Origin: Mesonia hippocampi
Lineage (GTDB): Bacteria; Bacteroidota; Bacteroidia; Flavobacteriales; Flavobacteriaceae
DNA length: 64,000 nucleotides
Assembly (NCBI RefSeq): GCF_014197445.1
Contig: NZ_JACIFO010000003.1
Coordinates: 202,967-266,966 of the forward strand
Direction of reading: 5' to 3'
The notes under the pieces were generated by a model. The model was not told where the DNA came from and did not search any database. It saw nothing but the letters and a program-made list of their open reading frames with translations. Every line of letters begins with the position of its first letter. The first letter of the stretch is position 1. Shown here one piece after another: positions 27,201 through 35,472 of the stretch. The translations under genes were made by a program, and so were the position numbers.

Positions 27201-28503
27201 CATGAATTCCAAAACCTTGATCTACCGTCGATATTTCTCGTATAGCGGATGTTAGTGCTGTTTGCTGAGCACCATTAATTCCTTCTGGATTAAAATTGTT
27301 ATTGCTGTTATCTGGAAAAGCTGTTGACGAAGCATGTAAAAATCCTGAGAACGATGGAGGGTTAATAGGGTTTCCGTCTGGATCTAGCAACACTCCTACA
27401 TGTTCTGGATTAGATTCTCCTAAATCCTGAATAGCAACAATATTACGCGCATTACTTATGTTCTGAGAAGATGTACTACGGTTTGTTACCCAAATTTGAA
27501 CACGAGTAATTTGAACATTGGTATTGATAAACGGGTAATTCTTTAAAACCTTATCATAATTATCCCTAAAGTAATGCGATAAGAAAAAGTGTCTATTCTC
27601 ATCGTAATCTAAAATAAACTTTTCAAACTCCTGCACCGCTCCTCCGCCTTGCACGTTTACGGTTTGACGTTCTGAGTTTTGCTCTGAAAAAACCCCTGTT
27701 ATGGTTGTCCTTCCAAATTGCAATTGCGCTTTAACACCAAATAAGCTTTGCGCCCCTTGAATAAGCGAGCTATTTAAAGGCATGCTTACATTACCCACTT
27801 CTATTTTTCTAACAATATCATCTTCGGTTGGGGTGTATTCTAATTTTATCTGATTTTGAAAATCGAAAGTAGATTCTGTATCATAATTGGCATTTACTTT
27901 TAAACGCTTACCTACATTCCCTGTTAAGCTTAGGCTTATACGCTGATCGAAATCGAACGTAAAATTACTTCGGTTTCTTGGAGATAAGGAAGGGTTGTCT
28001 TGCTTTGTGTATAACACGCCCATATCCATTTCAACAGATCCTTGTGGGATTACTTCTATCTCGTTGCCTCCAAAAATGGTTTCAAAAAAATTGTTATCTA
28101 CATAAAAAATAGGAAGTAAATTTTTCTGTTGTTCTGTTGCCTCCTGGGTTCTACCTGCCATAGCTTTTGATTTCTGCTTGAAGTAATTTTTCATTTCTTC
28201 TTCCAGAATCAATTCCTGAAACTCTTCAGGAGTTAGCATCATAGGGTGGCTCACATTTATCTGTCCTAATTTAGAAGTATATACATACCTGTCTAGAATA
28301 GGGTCGTATTCATATTGATTTACAATACTGTTAGGGTTAGGCATACTAAGCTCTCCCAACTTATTTCCTGTTTTAGTAGAATCTTGAACGGTCTGATTAT
28401 CTGCCTCCTGTGCAACTCCCTGAAATACAAAACCTAAAAACACCACTACCCATAGTAATGATTTATAGTTGTGCTGAAGCCTTGAGTGGTTAGTTTTTCT
28501 CAA
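21226..28503 (-). CDS. sprA: SprA/Sov, outer-membrane translocon of type IX secretion
   Basis: SprA (Sov) is the very large beta-barrel that forms the protein-conducting pore of the type IX secretion system. The 2425-residue product starts with a signal peptide (LLWVVVFLGFVFQGVAQ) and has the expected giant length. Long stretches of alternating aromatic and polar residues appear along it (INANYDTESTFDFQNQIKLEY; YSLNYKLTESLQFNFNSSSNR). It ends in a typical outer-membrane strand (SGITLRYNFGN, final aromatic). The ruvA-sprA adjacency (5 bases) is usual in flavobacteria. Candidate cargo in this window is the giant beta-helix protein at 56.5 kb, and the PorP/SprF-like protein at the left end belongs to the same pathway. 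Confidence 0.96.
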   Translation of the reverse strand: MRKTNHSRLQHNYKSLLWVVVFLGFVFQGVAQEADNQTVQDSTKTGNKLGELSMPNPNSIVNQYEYDPILDRYVYTSKLGQINVSHPMMLTPEEFQELILEEEMKNYFKQKSKAMAGRTQEATEQQKNLLPIFYVDNNFFETIFGGNEIEVIPQGSVEMDMGVLYTKQDNPSLSPRNRSNFTFDFDQRISLSLTGNVGKRLKVNANYDTESTFDFQNQIKLEYTPTEDDIVRKIEVGNVSMPLNSSLIQGAQSLFGVKAQLQFGRTTITGVFSEQNSERQTVNVQGGGAVQEFEKFILDYDENRHFFLSHYFRDNYDKVLKNYPFINTNVQITRVQIWVTNRSTSSQNISNARNIVAIQDLGESNPEHVGVLLDPDGNPINPPSFSGFLHASSTAFPDNSNNNFNPEGINGAQQTALTSAIREISTVDQGFGIHASEVDEGVDYAKLENARQLKTNEYTLHPQLGYISLNQRISNDEILAIAFQYTVNGQVYQVGEFANDGVNATQTGMNPNNPNTPPNNQNPQQEVAITQNLVVKLLKSPVTNVKEPIWDLMMKNIYSLDAYQLEREDFRFNILYTDPQPLNYISQAPNSSTPLPNDVEKTSLLQVFSLDKLNANNDPVAGGDGFFDFVEGLTIDSQNGRIIFTSVEPFGKHLFDKLDLTPTGGSEDYKDESTYNDNQKRYVFRSLYTTTKTQAEQENAEKNKFQLKGSYKSSGQDGIPIGAFNVPQGSVTVSAGGRVLQEGVDYTVDYQLGRVKIINDALLASNTPVQVSTENNAMFGQQTKRFTGINVEHKFSDNFIIGGTFLNLNERPITQKANYSYEPVNNSIYGVNLNYSTEVPFFTRLVNKLPNIDTDVASNFSVRGEFAYLQPGSPKADDFNGKATSYVDDFEASQTAISVMSPTSWFLSSAPLGFGGEKANNDLSSGYRRAKLNWYTIDPIFYSRQRPTGITDEDVSTYATRRVYVDEIFPNTDIVQGQTQAIYTLDLAYYPKERGMYNYNPAAAGGNTLPTPQDNFGGIMREITTTNFEQSNVEFIEFWVMDPYVYNENANLNQGKITFNLGSISEDVLKDGRKQYENGLPKDPSINNTITTAFGKVPANQSLVYAFDSEGQERVNQDIGLDGLTDQEEREFFPQFAGLDDPSNDNYEYFLSVDGGIVERYRNYNGVQGNSPTDVGQTNRGNSTLPSTEDINRDNTMNTIDSYFEYEVPIYRNMGIDNNTSSVAGINHDYITDVKEVTTTLKNGEQMDVRWVQFKVPLRTESEFSVNGIADLRSVRFMRMFLSGFSDDVVVRFGALNLVRGDYRKYNLAIVPDGSDPDNTPGTTLEVAAVSEEQTSYYVTPPGVYREEMINNNQRIREDEQSLSLKVKGLAPGDSRGVYKNFQVDMRQYKNLEMFLHAESLPAPSSPISDGELSAFVRIGTDFTDNFYQVEIPLQVTNQTSSDPRVVWPEANDLLLPLDLLQQIKSTVIGNATYNRQDLNFFDENLQPISGNTATDGMRVGIKGNPSFGNIRIVMLGLKNTGDREVGGEVWFNELRLSDMKNQGGWAAVVNMDTNFADFASISATGRRSTVGFGSIEQGPNQRSREDVKQYDVVTNVNVGQLLPKKWGVKIPVSYSRGEELITPQYDPEFLDLELETLLDNTNNQARKDELKERAEDYTLRQSVSVIGLRKERTNQDRKAQPYDVENFSISGAYNQEDHRDFEIEEALDQNVNLGATYDYSFRPKKIEPFKNISFLDSSRYYQPIKDFNFNLLPTSFSASSNIVRQYNEQTFREINLPPGSLGLPKLYQRDYRFNWQYSLNYKLTESLQFNFNSSSNRIVRNYFREDNTQDNSVGIWDNMFDVGDPNQHYQSLQVNYDIPFKKIPVLEFIQAQYSYTGNFQWQKGSEVLRNLPGIPDLGNSIQNSNTHQINGNLDMDKLYRYIGLKKKGKNLRSVQRRTLPNRLGFSRGDDEENKTNTPNTNTKLSFGDKALNTLIGVATAVKRVNINYQETNGIYLPGYTNDIGFVGTLKPTAGFTFGAQNDVREIAARNGWLTLYQEFNELYTQTETKDLNIQAEIDLLPDLTIDLNANRMYNETYTENYRVSPYDLQYRSLTPNTYGNFNISTIMLGSAFSKSSQEFSEAFNEFRENRLIVARRLAQQAGIDISNPANIDQATGYPKGFSGGSQQVLLPSFLAAYTGKDAASVSLGTFRDTPLPNWNVKYTGLMRIKWFRDNFKRFSMQHGYSATYNINQFQTNLSYNRSNPYSTNNLNQAGDYKSETLISNINLVEQFSPLIKLDMEMQNAIKILAEVRKDRALSLSFDNNLLTEIQGNEYIVGLGYRIKNLKIVSNLGGSRRVLSSDLNFKADFSFRRNKTIIRYLDIENSQTTAGQDIWGFTFNADYAITKNLTAIFFYDHSFSEYAISTAFPQTTIRSGITLRYNFGN

Positions 28504-28508
28504 TTTGA

Positions 28509-29090
28509 CTAAAGTTTTTTTAACGCAAGCTTTATAATGGTCTCTACAGAAGCCTCGGGCTCTTGCTTTACGATATTTTCTATCACCTTTTGCGACTGCT
28601 TTTTAGTGTAACCTAAGGTTTCTAAAGCAGATAACGCCTCGTTTTGATTTGTATTGCCTTTAAGTACTAAATTATTAGCTGTGGTGGCAACATCATTTAG
28701 CTTATCTTTTAAATCTATAATTACGCGTTGTGCTGTTTTCAGCCCAATACCTTTCACTCCTTTTATGGTATTTACATCTTCCGAAGCTATTGCTTGTATA
28801 ATTTGCTCTGGAGATAAACTAGAAAGCATCGTGCGTGCTGTACCTGCACCAATCCCAGAAACAGAAATAAGTTTTAAAAACAAATCACGTTCTGTTGTTT
28901 GCGCAAAACCGTATAAGGTTTGAGCATCTTCTCTTACCAATAAATGCGTAAAAATTTTAATATTCTCATCGGTTCCTAGTTGTTCGTATGTATATAAAGA
29001 AATATGCAATAAGTAACCTACACCATTACATTCTACCACCAATTCGGTTGGGTTTTTCTCTACTAATTTACCTTGTAAATGTGTTATCAT
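28509..29090 (-). CDS. ruvA: Holliday junction DNA helicase subunit RuvA
   Basis: RuvA tetramers bind the four-way junction and load the RuvB motor. The 193-residue protein has the N-terminal OB fold (MITHLQGKLVEKNPTELVVE), two helix-hairpin-helix motifs (LFLKLISVSGIGAGTARTML and INTIKGVKGIGLKTAQRVI region) and the C-terminal RuvB-contact domain (ALSALETLGYTKKQSQKVI). RuvB is encoded 3.4 kb away at 32.5 kb, so the pair is split by maeB and queG. It has its own candidate promoter and leads directly into sprA. Confidence 0.96.
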   Translation of the reverse strand: MITHLQGKLVEKNPTELVVECNGVGYLLHISLYTYEQLGTDENIKIFTHLLVREDAQTLYGFAQTTERDLFLKLISVSGIGAGTARTMLSSLSPEQIIQAIASEDVNTIKGVKGIGLKTAQRVIIDLKDKLNDVATTANNLVLKGNTNQNEALSALETLGYTKKQSQKVIENIVKQEPEASVETIIKLALKKL

Positions 29091-29112
29091 AAAACAACCT
29101 TAGATTAAACTT

Positions 29113-29120
29113 CAAATGTA
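29113..29120 (-). promoter_or_regulatory. Candidate -7 element for ruvA-sprA
   Basis: TACATTTG on the minus strand matches TAnnTTTG, 22 bases before the ruvA start and just after the maeB hairpin. No clear -33 TTG was found. Confidence 0.42.
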
Positions 29121-29148
29121 GAAAATTTATTCCTATAAGAAAATGTTA

Positions 29149-29172
29149 AAGCCGTAGTTTATTCTACGGCTT
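29149..29172 (-). terminator. Hairpin overlapping the maeB stop codon
   Basis: A 9-base stem (AAGCCGTAG 29149-29157 with CTACGGCTT 29164-29172) and 6-base loop includes the maeB stop codon. In the leftward direction it is followed by a T-rich run. It probably ends the maeB transcript, separating it from ruvA. Confidence 0.65.
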
Positions 29173-31465
29173 GGATACTTTGATTTTTACGTTTTTCTTT
29201 TTCTTGTGCATCTACTACTGCTACTGCAACCATATTTACCATTTCTTCTACACTTGCTCCCAATTGTAAAATGTGTGCAGGTTTGCTTAATCCCATCAAT
29301 ATTGGCCCTATAGAATCTGTTTTATTCAATTCTTTTATAAGCTTATATGTTCCATTAGCCGATTCTAAATTCGGAAATATTAACGTGTTTACTTTTAATC
29401 CTGCTAATTTTGAAAAAGGATAGTTCTCTTGAAGCATTTTTCTATTTAGGGCAAAATCTACCTGAATTTCTCCATCTACCACAATGTCTGGACATCTTTC
29501 ATGCAGGGTTTTTACGGCTTGTTTAACTTTTTTAGCATTTGGATGCGATGAAGTTCCAAAGTTAGCATAAGAAAGCATTGCCATTACAGGCTCCATCCCA
29601 AACATACGTACGGTATAGGCGGTCATTTGAGCAATTTTAAATAAATCTTCTGCCGATGGTTCTATATTCATCGTGGTATCACTAATAAAAATAGGCCCTC
29701 TAGATGTACTCATTAAGTTTGTTGCAGCGATACGGGTTACACCTTTCGCAAGCCCGATAATATCGATTATAGGTTTTACTACTGTTGGGTAAGCTCTAGA
29801 ATATCCAGATAGCATTGCATCTGCATCTCCTCTTTTCACCATCATCGCAGCAAAGTAATTGCGCTCTCTTAGTAACTTCTGAGCTTCATATAGTGTAATT
29901 CCGTTTCGGCTACGTGCTTCAAACAAAATTTCTGCGTAAGCGTCTACCTGTGGTTTTTGTTCATCAGATTTTGGGTCTATAATTAAAATATCATCTGTGT
30001 TTTCAAATTCTATTTCATTCATCAGCTCCAAGATCACCTCTCTTCTTCCTAATAAAATAGGGATTGTAATGCCTTCGTCATAAGCAATTTGAGCTGCTTT
30101 CAATACATCTAAGTGGTCTGCTTCTGCAAATACTACTCGTTTAGGGTTTGTTTTTGCTCGGTTTTGTAATAATCGTGTAATTTTATTATCACTCCCCATA
30201 CGCTCATACAGTTCTACCTCATAGCGTTCCCAATCTTGAATAGGTTCTTTTGCCACTCCCGAATCCATTGCTGCTTTTGCCACTGCAGGTGGCACTTCTG
30301 TAATTAAACGAGGATCGAAAGGTTTTGGAATAATATAATCTGGACCAAAATTTAGCCTTGTTTCACCATAAGCAATATTTACTTGCTCTGGTACAGGTTT
30401 TTTCGCAAGGTTAGCTAATGCTATAACTGCCGCCTGTTTCATTTCCTCATTAATTTTAGTAGCACGCACATCGAGTGCTCCTCTAAAAATAAACGGAAAA
30501 CCTAATACGTTATTTACCTGATTAGGGTAATCGCTACGTCCTGTTGCCATAATAAGATCTTCCCGTGTATCTACGGCCAACTTATAATCTATTTCTGGAT
30601 TTGGATTTGCCATCGCAAACACAATAGGATTTGCCGACATGCTTTTTAGCATTGCTGGTGTTACAATATCTGCAATAGAAAGTCCTACAAATACATCTGC
30701 TCCTTGCATTGCCTCTTCTAAGGTGTCTATTTTTCTAGCGGTAGCAAACTCTTGCTTTTCTTCGGTTAAATTGTCTCTATCTGCTCTGATAACTCCTTTG
30801 CTATCTAACATGACAATATTTTCTGCTTTAGCCCCGAAAGATTTATATAAACGTGTACACGAAACTGCAGCAGCTCCAGCGCCACTCACTACAATTTTTA
30901 CTTCTTCTAGTTTTTTTCCTGCAATTTCTACAGCATTTAACAGTGCTGCTGCCGAAATAATAGCCGTTCCATGCTGATCGTCGTGCATGACAGGAATATC
31001 TAATTCTTGTTTTAATCGGCGTTCAATTTCAAAAGCTTCTGGCGCTTTAATGTCTTCGAGGTTAATTCCTCCAAAAGTAGGCGCTATGTTTTTTACTGTT
31101 TCGATAAATTTTTCTACATCTTTGGTGTCTACCTCTATGTCAAAAACATCTATATCTGCGAATATTTTAAAGAGTAAACCTTTTCCTTCCATCACGGGTT
31201 TAGAGGCTTCTGGTCCTATATCTCCTAGACCTAATACCGCGGTTCCGTTAGAAATTACGGCCACCAAATTTCCTTTAGTTGTATATCTGTATGCGTTATC
31301 GGGATCTTTAGCGATTTCTAAACAAGGCTCTGCAACCCCTGGAGAGTAGGCTAAAGCTAAATCGCGTTGTGTAGTATATTTTTTTGTAGGCACCACTTTA
31401 ATTTTCCCAGGCTTTGGTTTTGCATGGTAAACTAATGCTTCTCTTCTTTTTCTTTCGTTACTCAT
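29159..31465 (-). CDS. maeB: NADP-dependent malic enzyme with phosphotransacetylase-like domain
   Basis: Decarboxylates malate to pyruvate with formation of NADPH. The N-terminal malic enzyme region (about residues 1-420) contains TQRDLALAYSPGVAEPC, the metal-binding stretch MHDDQHGTAII and the nucleotide fold IVVSGAGAAAVSC. Residues from about 430 to 760 form a phosphate acetyl/butyryl-transferase domain (KRVVFAEADHLDVLKAAQIA; GPIFISDTTMNIEPSAEDL), which in MaeB proteins is regulatory and lets acetyl-CoA affect activity. At 768 residues this is the standard hybrid form. The gene has its own promoter-like element and hairpin. Confidence 0.96.
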   Translation of the reverse strand: MSNERKRREALVYHAKPKPGKIKVVPTKKYTTQRDLALAYSPGVAEPCLEIAKDPDNAYRYTTKGNLVAVISNGTAVLGLGDIGPEASKPVMEGKGLLFKIFADIDVFDIEVDTKDVEKFIETVKNIAPTFGGINLEDIKAPEAFEIERRLKQELDIPVMHDDQHGTAIISAAALLNAVEIAGKKLEEVKIVVSGAGAAAVSCTRLYKSFGAKAENIVMLDSKGVIRADRDNLTEEKQEFATARKIDTLEEAMQGADVFVGLSIADIVTPAMLKSMSANPIVFAMANPNPEIDYKLAVDTREDLIMATGRSDYPNQVNNVLGFPFIFRGALDVRATKINEEMKQAAVIALANLAKKPVPEQVNIAYGETRLNFGPDYIIPKPFDPRLITEVPPAVAKAAMDSGVAKEPIQDWERYEVELYERMGSDNKITRLLQNRAKTNPKRVVFAEADHLDVLKAAQIAYDEGITIPILLGRREVILELMNEIEFENTDDILIIDPKSDEQKPQVDAYAEILFEARSRNGITLYEAQKLLRERNYFAAMMVKRGDADAMLSGYSRAYPTVVKPIIDIIGLAKGVTRIAATNLMSTSRGPIFISDTTMNIEPSAEDLFKIAQMTAYTVRMFGMEPVMAMLSYANFGTSSHPNAKKVKQAVKTLHERCPDIVVDGEIQVDFALNRKMLQENYPFSKLAGLKVNTLIFPNLESANGTYKLIKELNKTDSIGPILMGLSKPAHILQLGASVEEMVNMVAVAVVDAQEKEKRKNQSIQAVE

Positions 31466-31488
31466 AACTGTTCATGTTAATCAACTTA

Positions 31489-31496
31489 CAAATGTA
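31489..31496 (-). promoter_or_regulatory. Candidate -7 element for maeB
   Basis: TACATTTG on the minus strand fits TAnnTTTG, 23 bases before the maeB start; the identical octamer precedes ruvA. A -33 TTG is not evident. Confidence 0.42.
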
Positions 31497-31513
31497 GCAA
31501 TAGTTGGATAATC

Positions 31514-32449
31514 TTAGGAGTTCTCTTGCTTTAAAAAATTAATATTTCTGGTTAAACCACTAAATTTAGTCCGTTTTACTGCCGATTTTTTAAATATTTT
31601 TCCAAAAGCTTCTTGGGTAAGCTCCTCCCAGTCTGATTTTGTCATGTTCAATAAATCTGGATGAGGGTTAAATAAAGGTTCTGAATGAGGTTTTGAAAAC
31701 CTATTCCAAGGGCATACATCTTGACACACATCGCACCCAAACATCCAATCGTCAAATTTTCCTCGTTCTGAATGAGGGATTTCGTCTTTTAATTCAATGG
31801 TAAAATACGAAATACATTTACTTCCATCTACAACATAAGGCTCTACAATGGCCTGTGTAGGGCAAGCATCTATACAGGCAGTACAAGTACCACAATGATC
31901 GGTAACTGGGGTGTCGTATTCTAAAGGAATATCAAGAATCAATTCGGCAATAAAAAAAAAGGAACCTGCTTTTTTACTTAATAGGTTGCTATTTTTACCA
32001 ACCCAACCTAATCCGCTTTTTTTTGCCCAAGCTTTATCTAAAACAGGGGCAGAATCTACAAATATGCGTCCACCAACCTCTCCTATTTCCTGTTGAAGTG
32101 TATGCATTATTTGCTTTAGCTTATCTTTAATTACAAAGTGATAATCTTGCCCATAAGCGTATTTACTGAGCTTATACGAAGTATTATTTTGTATTTTTTC
32201 TGGATAGTAGTTATAGAGTAAGGAAACGACACTTTTTGCCCCTTCTACGAGTTTGGTAGGGTCTAAACGTTTATCGAAATGGTTTTCCATATACTGCATT
32301 TTCCCGTGCATATTATTAGACAACCATTTTTCTAACCTTGGGGCTTCCTCTTCTAAAAAGCCAGCTTTACTTATACCACAAGACAAAAAACCGAGGCGTT
32401 TAGCTTCGGCTTTAATAATGGATGTATGTTTCTCTCGCGCGTTAATCAT
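31514..32449 (-). CDS. queG: Epoxyqueuosine reductase
   Basis: Cobalamin and 4Fe-4S dependent enzyme that reduces epoxyqueuosine to queuosine in tRNA. The 311-residue protein has the N-terminal domain typical of QueG ([36 protein letters not shown]). Its two ferredoxin-like cysteine clusters are [16 protein letters not shown] and [14 protein letters not shown]. The C-terminal HEAT-repeat region of longer homologues is short here, so this is the compact form. It follows ruvB by 3 bases and is surely co-transcribed with it. Confidence 0.94.
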   Translation of the reverse strand: MINAREKHTSIIKAEAKRLGFLSCGISKAGFLEEEAPRLEKWLSNNMHGKMQYMENHFDKRLDPTKLVEGAKSVVSLLYNYYPEKIQNNTSYKLSKYAYGQDYHFVIKDKLKQIMHTLQQEIGEVGGRIFVDSAPVLDKAWAKKSGLGWVGKNSNLLSKKAGSFFFIAELILDIPLEYDTPVTDHCGTCTACIDACPTQAIVEPYVVDGSKCISYFTIELKDEIPHSERGKFDDWMFGCDVCQDVCPWNRFSKPHSEPLFNPHPDLLNMTKSDWEELTQEAFGKIFKKSAVKRTKFSGLTRNINFLKQENS

Positions 32450-32452
32450 AGT

Positions 32453-33475
32453 CTAGAAAAAACCTGTTTGTTCTCCTGGTTTTGTTTTCCCTAAATGTTT
32501 ATATGCTGCGGCAGTAGCCTCTCTCCCTCTAGGCGTACGAATTAGAAAACCTTGTTGAATAAGAAAAGGTTCATACACTTCTTCTATTGTATCGGCATTT
32601 TCGCTTACTGCTGTTGCTAAGGTGGTAATCCCAACAGGACCGCCTTTAAATTTATCTATTATTGTAGTGAGTATTTTATTGTCCATCTCGTCTAATCCAT
32701 GCGCATCTACATTAAGGGCTTCTAAGGCATATTTGGCGATTTCTACATCTATTTTTCCATTTCCTTTAATCTGCGCAAAATCTCTAACCCTCCTTAATAA
32801 AGCGTTGGCAATACGCGGCGTTCCTCTGCTTCTTCCTGCAATTTCTATTGCTGCTTCTATTTGGATAGGCACATTAAGAATAGATGCACTACGCTGTACG
32901 ATATCCGATAATAACTCGGTAGAATAATAATTCAATCTGCTTGATATCCCAAACCTTGCCCTCATGGGTGCTGTTAATAAGCCCGAACGTGTTGTTGCTC
33001 CTACAAGTGTAAACGGATTAAGATTAATTTGTACTGAGCGTGCATTGGGTCCCGATTCTATCATAATGTCTATTTTAAAATCTTCCATTGCGCTATACAA
33101 ATATTCTTCTACTACAGGGCTTAATCGATGAATTTCATCTATAAACAACACATCTCGCTCTTCCAAATTAGTTAGCAAACCTGCTAAATCTCCTGGTTTA
33201 TCCAACACTGGCCCTGAAGATATTTTTATTCCTGCATCTAGCTCGTTAGCCAAAATATGAGCTAAGGTTGTTTTCCCTAATCCTGGAGGCCCATGCAAGA
33301 GTGTGTGATCTAGGGCTTCACCTCTTAAGTTTGCTGCTTTTACAAAAATTTGTAAATTTTCAAGTACTTTTTCTTGCCCAGCAAAATCATTAAACGACAA
33401 AGGCCGTAAGGCTCTTTCTATGTCGTGTTCTTCTGCTGAAAAGTGTTCTCCCGTAGGGTTTAAATTATCATTCAT
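32453..33475 (-). CDS. ruvB: Holliday junction branch migration ATPase RuvB
   Basis: Ring-forming AAA+ motor that drives branch migration with RuvA. From the start used here, Walker A is [10 protein letters not shown] (about 61-70), Walker B is LFIDEIHRL, sensor 1 is LVGATTRSG and the C-terminal winged helix ends [18 protein letters not shown]. An ATG at 33493 would add six residues (MFYLCR), but those codons overlap a TATCTTTG promoter element. The ATG at 33475 ([12 protein letters not shown]) is therefore preferred and would give a nearly leaderless mRNA. First gene of ruvB-queG. Confidence 0.95.
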   Translation of the reverse strand: MNDNLNPTGEHFSAEEHDIERALRPLSFNDFAGQEKVLENLQIFVKAANLRGEALDHTLLHGPPGLGKTTLAHILANELDAGIKISSGPVLDKPGDLAGLLTNLEERDVLFIDEIHRLSPVVEEYLYSAMEDFKIDIMIESGPNARSVQINLNPFTLVGATTRSGLLTAPMRARFGISSRLNYYSTELLSDIVQRSASILNVPIQIEAAIEIAGRSRGTPRIANALLRRVRDFAQIKGNGKIDVEIAKYALEALNVDAHGLDEMDNKILTTIIDKFKGGPVGITTLATAVSENADTIEEVYEPFLIQQGFLIRTPRGREATAAAYKHLGKTKPGEQTGFF

Positions 33476-33479
33476 ACGG

Positions 33480-33487
33480 CAAAGATA
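33480..33487 (-). promoter_or_regulatory. Candidate -7 element for ruvB-queG
   Basis: TATCTTTG on the minus strand matches TAnnTTTG and ends 4 bases before the ATG at 33475. The expected transcription start falls at or next to that codon. Confidence 0.5.
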
Positions 33488-33551
33488 AAACATTCTTGAT
33501 TTATGAAATCACTTTAAATAAAAGAAAGCTTCTTGATGGGATTAGGCATAA

Positions 33552-33580
33552 AAAAACTCCTCTGCTGCAGAGGAGTTTTT
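33552..33580 (-). terminator. Terminator of the act-cox gene cluster
   Basis: A near-perfect palindrome centred on 33566 (ACTCCTCTGC / GCAGAGGAGT) has A and T tracts on its two sides. It lies about 20 bases after the coxA stop and ends the long leftward act-coxB-coxA cluster. Confidence 0.82.
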
Positions 33581-33598
33581 ATTTATATAATTTCGGAA

Positions 33599-35434
33599 TT
33601 AATGATTTAATTCTTCTTCGTTATCTTGAAGCGGGACATCTTGCATTACATAATCCTGACCTGGAATTACATAGTCTGTTCCTTCTTTATTTGTCTTGCT
33701 ATAATCATAAGCCCAACGGTGAACAGTAGGAATTTCTCCTGGCCAGTTACCGTGAACGTGCTCTACTGGTGTTGTCCATTCTAATGTTGTTGCATTCCAT
33801 GGGTTTTGAGTTGCTTTTTTACCATAGAAAATAGAATGAATTAGGTTATATATAAATACTATCTGAATAAGAGCAGTTACAATAGCACAAACTGTAATTA
33901 ATATTTGCACATCGGCCATATCATCAAAATACGGGAATGCGGTGTTGGTGTAATAACGTCTTGGTAAACCAGCTAATCCTATAAAGTGCATTGGGAAGAA
34001 AACCCCGTACGATCCTATTGCCGTAATCCAGAAGTGCACATAACCTAAATTCTTATTCATCATTCTTCCAAAAAACTTAGGGAACCAGTGGTAAACCCCA
34101 GCAAAGAACCCGTATAATGCAGATATACCCATTACTAAGTGGAAGTGAGCAATTACAAAGTAAGTATCGTGTACGTTAATATCTAATGTACTATCTCCTA
34201 ATATAATTCCTGTTAATCCTCCTGTAATAAATGTAGATACCATCCCGATAGAGAATAACATACCTGGATTCATCTGAATGTTTCCTTTCCATAAGGTAGT
34301 AATCCAGTTAAATGCTTTTACAGCAGAAGGAATTGCAATAAGTAAGGTTGTAAAGGTAAATACAGAACCTAAGAATGGGTTCATACCTGAAACGAACATG
34401 TGGTGCCCCCATACAATAGTTGATAAGAATGCAATGGCTAAAATTGAAGTAATCATTGCACGGTAACCAAATATAGGTTTACGTGAGTTGGTAGACATAA
34501 TTTCTGAAACAATCCCCATGGCTGGTAAAATAACAATATATACCTCTGGGTGACCTAAAAACCAGAATAAATGCTCGTATAATACAGGAGAACCTCCTTG
34601 GTGAGCTAAAACCTCTCCTTTTATATAGATATCTGATAAGAAAAATGATGTCCCAAAGCTTCTATCCATAATAAGCATTAAGGCTGCCGATAAAAGTACT
34701 GGGAAAGAAACCACTCCAATAATTGCGGTTACAAATAATGCCCATATTGTTAATGGAAGCCTTGTCATAGACATTCCTTCTGTACGAAGGTTTAATACGG
34801 TAACAATATAGTTTAATGACCCCATTAAAGATTGCGCTATAAACAATGCCATGGCTATTAACCAAAGCGTCATCCCTGTTCCTGAACCTGGTATTGCTTC
34901 TGGCAACGCACTTAAAGGTGGGTAAACTGTCCAACCTGAAGATGCTGCTCCTCCCTCTACAAAAAGCGAAATAAGCATAATGATAGAAGATAGGAAGAAT
35001 ATCCAGTAAGAAAGCATATTCATAAATCCTGATGCCATGTCTCTTGCTCCAATTTGCAAAGGAATAAGTAAGTTACTAAATGTACCACTTAAACCAGCAG
35101 TAAGCACGAAAAACACCATAATAGTACCGTGCATAGTTACCAATGCTAGGTATGAATCTGCATTCATCACCCCATCAGTGGCATATTTTTCACCTAAGAA
35201 AAACCTAAATATCTCGAAGGATTGCTCTGGCCAAGCTAATTGTATTCTAAACAAAATAGACATCAAAATACCTATTACCCCCATTGCAAGACCTGTAAAC
35301 AGGAATTGCTTAGCGATCATTTTATGGTCTTGACTAAACACATACTTTGTGATAAAAGACTCTTTATGATGATGTCCATGATCGTCGTGTCCGTGATGAT
35401 CTTGTGCTACTGATGCATTTGCGATTGCTGACAT
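33599..35434 (-). CDS. coxA: Cytochrome c oxidase subunit I (aa3 type)
   Basis: Catalytic subunit that reduces oxygen at the heme a3-CuB centre and pumps protons. The 611-residue, twelve-helix protein carries all key motifs: MHGTIMVFF (low-spin heme ligand His), GHPEVYIVILPAMG (CuB His and cross-linked Tyr), WGHHMFVSGM (two CuB His) and HDTYFVIAHFHLVMG (both heme ligands). The N-terminus is rich in His and Asp (DHHGHDDHGHHHK) and may bind metal; this is inference. It is the last gene of the cluster that starts with actA, so oxidase and alternative complex III are made together. Confidence 0.97.
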   Translation of the reverse strand: MSAIANASVAQDHHGHDDHGHHHKESFITKYVFSQDHKMIAKQFLFTGLAMGVIGILMSILFRIQLAWPEQSFEIFRFFLGEKYATDGVMNADSYLALVTMHGTIMVFFVLTAGLSGTFSNLLIPLQIGARDMASGFMNMLSYWIFFLSSIIMLISLFVEGGAASSGWTVYPPLSALPEAIPGSGTGMTLWLIAMALFIAQSLMGSLNYIVTVLNLRTEGMSMTRLPLTIWALFVTAIIGVVSFPVLLSAALMLIMDRSFGTSFFLSDIYIKGEVLAHQGGSPVLYEHLFWFLGHPEVYIVILPAMGIVSEIMSTNSRKPIFGYRAMITSILAIAFLSTIVWGHHMFVSGMNPFLGSVFTFTTLLIAIPSAVKAFNWITTLWKGNIQMNPGMLFSIGMVSTFITGGLTGIILGDSTLDINVHDTYFVIAHFHLVMGISALYGFFAGVYHWFPKFFGRMMNKNLGYVHFWITAIGSYGVFFPMHFIGLAGLPRRYYTNTAFPYFDDMADVQILITVCAIVTALIQIVFIYNLIHSIFYGKKATQNPWNATTLEWTTPVEHVHGNWPGEIPTVHRWAYDYSKTNKEGTDYVIPGQDYVMQDVPLQDNEEELNH

Positions 35435-35472
35435 ATCTTCTTAAACTATTACTTTACTAAATAAAATTAATA

